Shown here: in pieces, positions 56,960-64,000 of the stretch
Layout: the number at the start of each line of letters is the position of its first letter
Position numbering within the stretch: the first letter of the stretch is position 1
Source: Paulownia fortunei
Lineage: Eukaryota > Streptophyta > Magnoliopsida > Lamiales > Paulowniaceae
Direction: 5' to 3'
DNA length: 64,000 nucleotides
Assembly (NCBI GenBank): GCA_019321725.1
Contig: CM033111.1
Location: 9,672,001-9,736,000, forward strand
The notes under the pieces: generated by a model
The model's database searches: none
Told to the model about the DNA's origin: nothing
What the model saw: the letters and a program-made list of their open reading frames with translations, nothing else
Made by a program: the position numbers and the translations under genes

Positions 56960-59900
56960 CTAGCTCCAATTGCCTATGTATCTAAATCCAATCTTCTCAA
57001 GATGTCCGTTGAATATTTTCTATGCTATGGGTTTAGTAAGTGGGTCTGCTATATTTTCTGCTAAGGTAATTCAATCCACAATGATGTTGCCTCTACCAAT
57101 AATCTTTCTAATCAAGTGATATCATTTCATTATGTGCTTGGATCTTTCATGAGATCTTGGTTTCTTTGTTTGCGCAATTACTTCATTGTTATCACGATCA
57201 ACAACGAATGGAACTATACCAAACCTTTAGATGAAGTTTCTTATCCAAACAGCTTCTTTTGCTACATCCGATGCAGTAATATATTCAGCTTCGATGGTAA
57301 AGTTTGCAGTTGTCTCTTGCTTGAAACTCTTCCAACTAACGGCACCACCACTTATCATGAATATATATCCAGACATTGACTTTGAGTCATCTATATCGGA
57401 CTAAAAACTAGAGTCTATATATCCCTTAAGTTTTAGTTCTCCATTGTCGTATATCATAAAGATATCCTTAGTCATTCTCAAGTACTTGAGGATCATTTTA
57501 ACGGCTTTTCAGTGTTCTTTCCCTGGATTAGACTGATATATGAACGTGACACTTAGAGCATGTGCTATATCAGGCCTTGTATATAACATTACATACATTA
57601 TGCTCCCTATTGCGAAAGCATAAGATATACGGGCTATCATTTCTCTCTATTCAGGTGTCTTAGAAGACATAACCTTAGAGAGTGAAACCCCATGACTCAT
57701 AGACTAGAATCCTCTCTTGGATTCCTTCATGCTAAACCTTTTTAGCACTTTGTCTATGTACATGAACTGGGATAGTCTGATCATCCTTTTGGATCTATCT
57801 CTATAGATCTTTATCCTTATGATGAAAGATACATTTCCCAAATCCTTCATGAAAAACTGATTAGATAACCAAGTCCTCGTTGACTACAACATCCCTACAT
57901 CATTCCTAATGAGTAGGATGTCATCAATGTAGATCACAACAAATATAACTGCACTCCCACTAACCTTCTTGTAGACACATGGTTTATCCGCATTCTTATG
58001 AAAATCAAATGTTTTGATTATTTCATCAAACTGGATGTTCCAACTCCTCGAAACTTATTTAAGTCTATAAATGAATATTTGGAGCTTGCAAAATTTTTGC
58101 TCGCTCCCACTAGATATGAAGCTTTCTGGCTGCTTCATGTAGATCTCTTCCTTAATGTTTCCATTAAAGAAAGCGGTCTTCACATCTATTTGTCATATCT
58201 CATAGTCATAATATACAGATATGGACAGCAGCATCCGAATGGATTTAAGCATCGCCACTGGTGAAAATGTTTCTTCATAATCAATTCCTTTCTTCTAAGT
58301 ATAACATTTTTCTACCAATTGTGCCTTATAGGTCGCTACCTCTTCGTCTACTCCAAGCTTCCACTTGTAGACCTATTTATAGCCAATGGGAACAATTTCT
58401 TGTGGTGGGTCCACCAAGGTCCATACCTTGTAAGAGTACATGGAGTCCATCTCGGATTGCATAGCTTCTTACCACTTCTCCGAGTCAATGTCAGACATTG
58501 TCTTCCCATAGCTTCTTGGATCATTATCCAATGGGAGTCCCTCTTTTTTATTCTCTAACAACAAGTTGTACCTGTTAGGTATACTTGAGACCCTTTCGAA
58601 TCTTCGAAGTGGTTGTGCCTTAGAGGGCCCAACATCAGTTGGTGTGTTATCTACTGTGATAATTGGGGCGGTCTGTAGTTCTTGAGTTTCTTCAAGTTCC
58701 ACAACTTTACCACTTCTCTCTAAAAGAAATTCTTCTTCAAGGAATGTGGTATTCTTCGAAACAAACACTCTTTGTTCTGAAGTATCATAGAAATAGTATC
58801 TAATAGACTCTTTTGGATACCCCACGAACTTGCATAAGTTGAATCTCATATCCAACTTATCTCCTACTTGCTGCTTCACATAAATAGCACACCTCCATAC
58901 CCTAAGGTATTTGTGGGAAGGTGTCTTTCCATTCCATATTTCATATGGTATTTTGAGCACGACTTTAAATAGCACCCTATGTAATAGGTATGCTGCCGTT
59001 TCCAAAGCATAAACCCAAAATGAAAAAGGCAATGTGGTAAAGCTCATCATAGATCAAACCATATCTAACAAGGTTCGAGTCTTGTATTCTGCAACTCCAT
59101 TAAGTTGTGGAGTAGCAGGAGGAGTCCACTGTGAGAGAATCCTATTCTCTTTTAGATAATCTAAAAAACTATGTGCTTAAGTATACATATTCTCGATCAT
59201 ATCGAAGAGTCTTTATATTTAAACCAGTTTGTTTCTCTACTTCAGTTTTGAATTCTTTGAACTTTTCAAATACTTCAAACTTGTTTAAAAAGTATACATA
59301 ATCAAACCTAGAGAAGTCATTGGTAAAAGTTAAGTAGTTATAGTTCTCGCAGGCACTAACACTTAGTAGCCCACATACTCTGTATGGATCAAATCCAATA
59401 GATACTTGGCTCGCTCCACTTGTCCAACAAATGGAGATTTGGTCATCTTTCTTTTGAGGCAGGATTCACATGTTGGTAGTTTTTGCTTGTTCTTTAGATT
59501 AAGCAATTGTGCCAACTTGTTAATTTTTTTCTCAAAAATATGTCATAATCTTGTGTGCCATAGGCTTATGGAACTATAATTATGTAATTTTGTTTTATTT
59601 TGTTGAATTGTGGAAATGGGGTTATAGGGAGTAACAATATATAAATAATTCGTCAAATAATCTAGATAGATAAAATCAGAATGTTTGAAAATGAAACAGT
59701 TTCTATTCTCAATGGTAAATTTAAAATCTTCTCTATCTAAAACTGGAATAGAGACAATGTTCTTAATAATATTTGGAATGAAAAGATAATTGTTTAAAAC
59801 TATTATAGAACCATTTTTAAAAGGTAGATTAATGGTGCCTATAGCTAATGCAGCAACTCTTGCTCCATTCCCCATCCTAAGAACCGTCTCTCCTCCATCC

Positions 59901-59992
59901 AACTTCCTACTTCTTATCATTATCTGCAAATCATTGCAGATATGTGAGTCATAACCGGTATCTAATACCCAAAAAGTATTGTTAACAGACAA
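56960..59992 (-). pseudogene. copia pol of older copy, heavily decayed
   Basis: Minus strand, from 59992: SVNNTFWVLDTGYDSHICND (protease site with DTG kept), GAG-pre-integrase and integrase in shifted pieces (59060-59540), then 59050-58469 with FSFWVYALETAAYLLHRV, AIYVKQQVGDKLDMRFNLCK and FVGYPKESIRYYF. Reverse transcriptase and RNase H continue to about 56960 with many stops; the YVDD box region (near 57915) reads YIDDILLI. At the position of the younger copy's frameshift near 12275, this copy (57780) still reads through, so each copy carries its own lesions. Confidence 0.85.
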
Positions 59993-59999
59993 GTTAACT

Positions 60000-60839
60000 T
60001 CAACAAAAAATATATATACCTAAACTCTTCAGGCTTGCAAGATACTCCTTGCAATTTTTCTTCCAATGCCTTGGTTTTCCATAGTAATGGCACTTGTCAT
60101 TGGCTTGAGAAGAAACCTTCTTAACACCACCCTTAACCTTTAGCTTGTTGGGTTTAGAGGAACCCTTTTCCTTTTTTCTTTCCTTTCTTGAGCTTTTAAC
60201 CTTTGATCCGAAAAAAGATCCAACAAACAGAACCGACTTGTCCTTTTTTATAGTGGACTCAATCGTCTTTAACTTGTTTACAAGATCAGCGAGACTAGTC
60301 TCCATGTTGTGCATGTTAAAGTTGACAACAAAGGTATCAAATGATGGAGGCAAAAACTATAATAAAAGGTTCGTATAGAGTTCGTTCTTCATAACGACTC
60401 CAAGGGATGCTAATCTTTCAATAAGGGCTATCATTTTTAATCCATGGTCGTGGACTGAAGAACCCTCAGTCATACGACATCTAAAAAGATCTTTTGAGAT
60501 CTGATATCTCATCTACCAAGTTCGTTCACCATACAACTCTTATAGGTGAAGGAGGATCCCATAAGCAGTGTCTTGATCCTCATTCTGCCTCTGCAGTTCA
60601 TTTGACATCCATGTCAGCATGTAGCATCGAGCCTGCAGATTGTCATCCACATGACGTAGGTAATCTGCATAAACCTCTGAAGCAATATCCTCCGGAGGAG
60701 CCAAAGGAGGCGCGGCATCGAGGACATATGCCCTCTTCTCAGATTACAGAACTATCTTCAAGTTTCTTAGCTAATCGACAAAGTTAGGTCCAATTAATTT
60801 ATTTTGTTCAAAGATTGTTGCAAGTGGATTCTTTGTCAT
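60000..60839 (-). pseudogene. copia gag of older copy
   Basis: Starts MTKNPLATIFEQNKL at 60839 and stays in one frame with a few stops to 60000. Contains ADYLRHVDDNLQARCYML, MTEGSSVHDHGLKMIALIER, PPSFDTFVVNFNMHNMETSL and a zinc knuckle reading CHYYGKPRHWKKNC, in which the second Cys has become Tyr. No frameshift in the region where the younger copy has two. Confidence 0.86.
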
Positions 60840-61840
60840 TTTAGTAGAATAATATACAAAACATACACAAAATAGAAAATGAGTAAACTATGAAAAAAGC
60901 ATATTCATTTAATATAAAGTTTTTTAATACTAAATATCTCCCATTATTTTCCTCGAATTCCATTACCTCTAATGGAATTTCGAGAAATCTATGTCCTAGT
61001 GAGCTTGAGGTCCAACAGAAATATTTCACACCCTAATTTTATAAGCCTTATGAAATATTTCTATCGGTAGTCAACTCTTTGACAATTGTATCACTTTATA
61101 ACCCTCAAGTATATTTTGCCTCACCTCTTTCCATATATCCCAATTTTATGAGCCCATATGATACTAAATGCCAAACAATACCTATCAAATATTCGTGTAG
61201 ATAGAGCATTAAGATGTCCTATGATTCATGGCCAACATAATGACGATTCCATCCCACGAGCATCTCAATGCTTGGTAGAAATCACATCATAATATAAATT
61301 AGGTTGGTTATTTAATGCATGACATCATAATATCATTACGCAAGCATAAAAGCATTAAATAAAATTATAAGCATGCATCTAATACATACTTAAATAAATG
61401 GATGATCATGAATCAGTCGTATGAGGTCCATTTGAGACAAAAATGGACCTAAGGTCGATCTAAGGAAAATAAAATGGAATAGAACATATTTTATTATATA
61501 ATTGTATCTCATACAAACATGGGCCTTCTTTGGAACTTCCTTCTTGATTCTCCTTCGTCTTCTAAAAAAAGAGAAAATTCTCACCATCTATTCTACTTTT
61601 TTTTCAGAAACTTAAATAACTTACATAAATGAAATAAGAGACTCGCAGACCCCAGTTTAAAATCCAAAAATATTAAACAAAACCAATCACATTGGTCTAA
61701 TGGCTCATGATCATCTCATACATGCCCATAATTAACATTATATACAATTATCAAAACATATAAATTTACATACTTCACATGAATTCTAATAATTTAAAAA
61801 TATGCATACATAAATCCAAAATTCACTGAATAAGTGAAAC
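60840..61840 (-). other. 5' leader of older copia copy
   Basis: Collinear with 15333-16921 but shorter: one deletion near 61290 and another near 61768 that removes the ~400 bp holding the GC-rich island of the younger copy. No genes. Confidence 0.75.
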
Positions 61841-61856
61841 CGTGGCTCTCATACCA
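61841..61856 (-). other. primer-binding site of older copia copy
   Basis: Element strand TGGTATGAGAGCCACG, initiator tRNA-Met type, with changes different from those in the younger copy. Confidence 0.8.
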
Positions 61857-61857
61857 C

Positions 61858-64000
61858 TATTGGGTTCGCTATAATCGCAAGGGCATATGCAATGAAAAAT
61901 TATATTTTTTATCAAACATAAATATATATATATCCCCTCAATTCGAAAGCGATTATAACAATCGCGCTTATTCAAGTAAAGATATAAATAAATATTAAAT
62001 TCAAATTATACTTTTCTCACACCCCGGTTGTTGTAGGGAATGAAGCAATCAATTGCTTATCGTGGACTTTCAGAACTCGTAAAGATCTAAGTGTCTCCCC
62101 TCTATCAGGTCCACAATATGAAAGAATAACATCAATTAAAAAGATTCGTTATTATTCTTTTAGTTGTTTACTAATCTAAATCCAAAGTAAATTTTATCTT
62201 TTGATCCAATTGATGGATCAAGAACAAACTTTCAAGAATAATAAAGATTGATTCTTTAAGTTCTTGAAACTTGAATATAAAGAAAATATCAAAAAATTAG
62301 TTTTCTTCTAAAGAACAAGAAAATCAAAATTTCAAGAAAATACTTTTTCTTTTCTTTTCTTTTCTTTTCTTTTCTCAGAGAGAAAAATATAAGACTTAAC
62401 AAAATAATTTTTGCTTATTATCATAGCTAATTTTCGGCCATCCCTATTTATAGGGGCTGAAATTTTGCTCTTACTCCAACTTTTGGAAAGTTTGTCAATT
62501 TTGAACTATTTCAAAATTTTATCTTGGAAAGATTCCAAATCTTCTAATAACTCTTCTATTTTTCTCTCTCCTATGTATGTGAACTTATTTGAGACTACAT
62601 TAATCATCAAAATTATCTACATACATTATTGATATTAATTTGAACTCTTCAAATAATTATCAAGATAGATATATATCAAATATATATACCATAAATATAT
62701 TTATATATTAAATAAATCCTAATGGCCGATTTTTATCCCATAAAAATTGGCCACTACATTTATTTATTTATAAATATACTAATTAAATAAATTATATTTA
62801 TTTAATTTATTTTTTTCATATTTTAGTGGGTTTCTTAAGTGATCCATATTCATTTTTGGGCTTGGACTTAAAAAATCCACAAATTTTGGGCTTCCCAATC
62901 AAATTAGGTCCAATTAAATAATCCAATTACTTAATTGAATAGTTTAATTTAACCATTAAATTAAATATAACCCTTAATTAATTAATTAATCAATATTAAC
63001 TAATTAATTTCTAACCATTAGATAAATTCCAAAATTAAAAATATTATTTTCCATAAGGATGTGTGACCATCTTCGATTCACTACTAAACTAGTAGTGGGC
63101 TTGCAACATTTACAACTTATGAATAATAATTATTCTAATTAATTAATCCTTTAATTCTAAGAAGCTCACTATCTATAAAATAACCTAGCAAGTAATCATG
63201 ATAAACTAATTTTAGGTGAAAAAGCGAGTAAACATATGTCAGTTACGAGTACCATTCACATATGATCCTTTCGATAACTTATCTCTCTATTGAATATATG
63301 CCGTGGATTATAAGTCAAAACCCCAAATGATTCAATAATTGTGATCCCATTTCAAGTTCCAATGATTCTTGATAAATCATGATTCATCCTGCCTTGGCCA
63401 AGATCTTTGAATCACGAACTATGAAAATACGAAATATTCTCTTATTTAGAAAGACAAATGTTGAATTCTATGTTGGCTACTGACAAATCTCCATGCACAC
63501 CAGTGCAACACACAACATATCCCATTTATAATTTTCAAGCAATCATAAGATATATCAAAGTGCTGTAGGATGCATATAAGGATACTATCATGCCTTAAGT
63601 TCAAGAACTAGCTGTGTACTATCGCAATATATAAATTCTTATTTTGACAGTCAAAGCCTCCAGCTAAGAATTTCTTGCATGCCATGTTCGGTGTACTTGT
63701 TCCTTAACAATAACCCACATATATACACTTTCATCTCTATGCTAAAGCCAATAGAATGCGATATCCTCATCTCACAAGCATACATCATATGTGTGTGTCT
63801 TACTGAACTATTTGATGTCTCATCTTAAAAGCTGTCGACTCGAAACTTATTTAAGACTAATGACTTAGAAGCATGTTCCATGATCGCTATCATATGTGAG
63901 ACCATGCCCCGTAGCTAATTTGGTCTAAGCACTTTATCTAATTTGCAAAAATAAAAAATACATGATATAAGATAAAGAAAATACCTTTTTATTAATATAA
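61858..64000 (-). repeat. 5' LTR (right) of older copia copy, cut by window end
   Basis: Begins TATTGGGTTCGC (TG changed to TA) and matches the other LTRs to base 64000; about 80 bp remain outside. Contains a (TTTTC)n tract at 62345-62374 longer than in the other copies. Confidence 0.88.

Larger units (their letters stand above)
53160..64000 (-). mobile_element. second copia element of the same family as 9218-19152, older and interrupted
   Basis: Collinear with the younger copy: left LTR (truncated at its left end, split by a nested solo LTR), polypurine tract, RNase H, reverse transcriptase, integrase, protease, gag, leader, primer-binding site and right LTR, which runs off the window about 80 bp before its expected end. 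Many more substitutions, stops and indels than in the younger copy. The leader has at least two deletions relative to it. Confidence 0.9.

Noticed and set aside
62345..62374. (TTTTC)n tract
   Set aside because: Microsatellite expansion within the LTR; shorter versions in the sister LTRs.
1..64000. CRISPR arrays, bacterial operons, organellar insertions
   Set aside because: The direct repeats seen are minisatellite, LTR or CACTA repeats; no spaced identical repeats, no ribosomal or organelle genes recognised.

Overview
This window looks like repeat-rich nuclear DNA from a flowering plant, most likely a eudicot. It is AT-rich and built almost entirely of plant-type transposable elements (Ty1/copia and Athila/Tat-type Ty3/gypsy LTR elements, a plant L1-type LINE, a tRNA-derived SINE, a CACTA and a Mutator-like DNA element), nested in each other and mostly decayed. 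I found no host gene that looks intact, no genuine tRNA or rRNA gene, no CRISPR array and nothing bacterial. Host-derived coding sequence is present only as broken fragments: two pieces of an NTF2/RRM (G3BP-like) protein, two copies of an F-box gene, and two copies of a LOG-like (cytokinin phosphoribohydrolase family) gene.

Layout. 1-3109: 3' part of a + strand copia element (pol, polypurine tract, short LTR). 3310-3893: hAT-like MITE candidate. 3.9-4.14 kb and 7.4-7.86 kb: G3BP-like fragments, minus strand. 4200-5793: non-autonomous CACTA element full of TTAGCGACGA-type repeats. 6106-6432: SINE with an 18-bp target duplication. 8.0-8.8 kb: F-box pseudogene copy 1. 8985-9217 and 19153-19465: a ~55-bp minisatellite split by a nearly complete 9.9-kb copia element on the minus strand (9218-19152). 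20.39-27.43 kb: F-box copy 2, split by a rearranged Athila-type element (20855-27160). 28228-39631: a second Athila/Tat-type element on the minus strand, whose integrase segment is inverted and which carries a LOG-like fragment. 39.7-41.48 kb: probable solo LTR. 41.63-42.61 kb: second LOG-like fragment, opposite orientation. 42.7-45.05 kb: a tandemly repeated unit interrupted by a 1.9-kb Mutator-like element. 45048-48949: a rearranged gag-only copia derivative. 49.27-53.02 kb: decayed LINE. 53.16-64.0 kb: a second, older copia of the same family as the 9.2-19.2 kb element, with a solo LTR of a related family inserted in one LTR; its right LTR runs off the window.

The most interesting pattern is structural. 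Two unrelated LTR elements (20855-27160 and 45048-48949) show the same unusual order: host, LTR, a short piece of the host's far flank, truncated element interior, LTR, the same host flank again. In both, the first LTR is bounded by target-site duplications as if it were a solo LTR. This fits an interrupted solo-LTR-forming repair event, in which an LTR end invaded the other LTR, copied into the flank, and was then end-joined to the broken interior. The second main observation is the LOG-like fragment carried with a common retroelement-like 3' tail in two inverted copies. Its family-defining glycine motif is lost through G-to-A changes only. All boundaries, frames and homologies here were read by eye; identities and ages were not computed.
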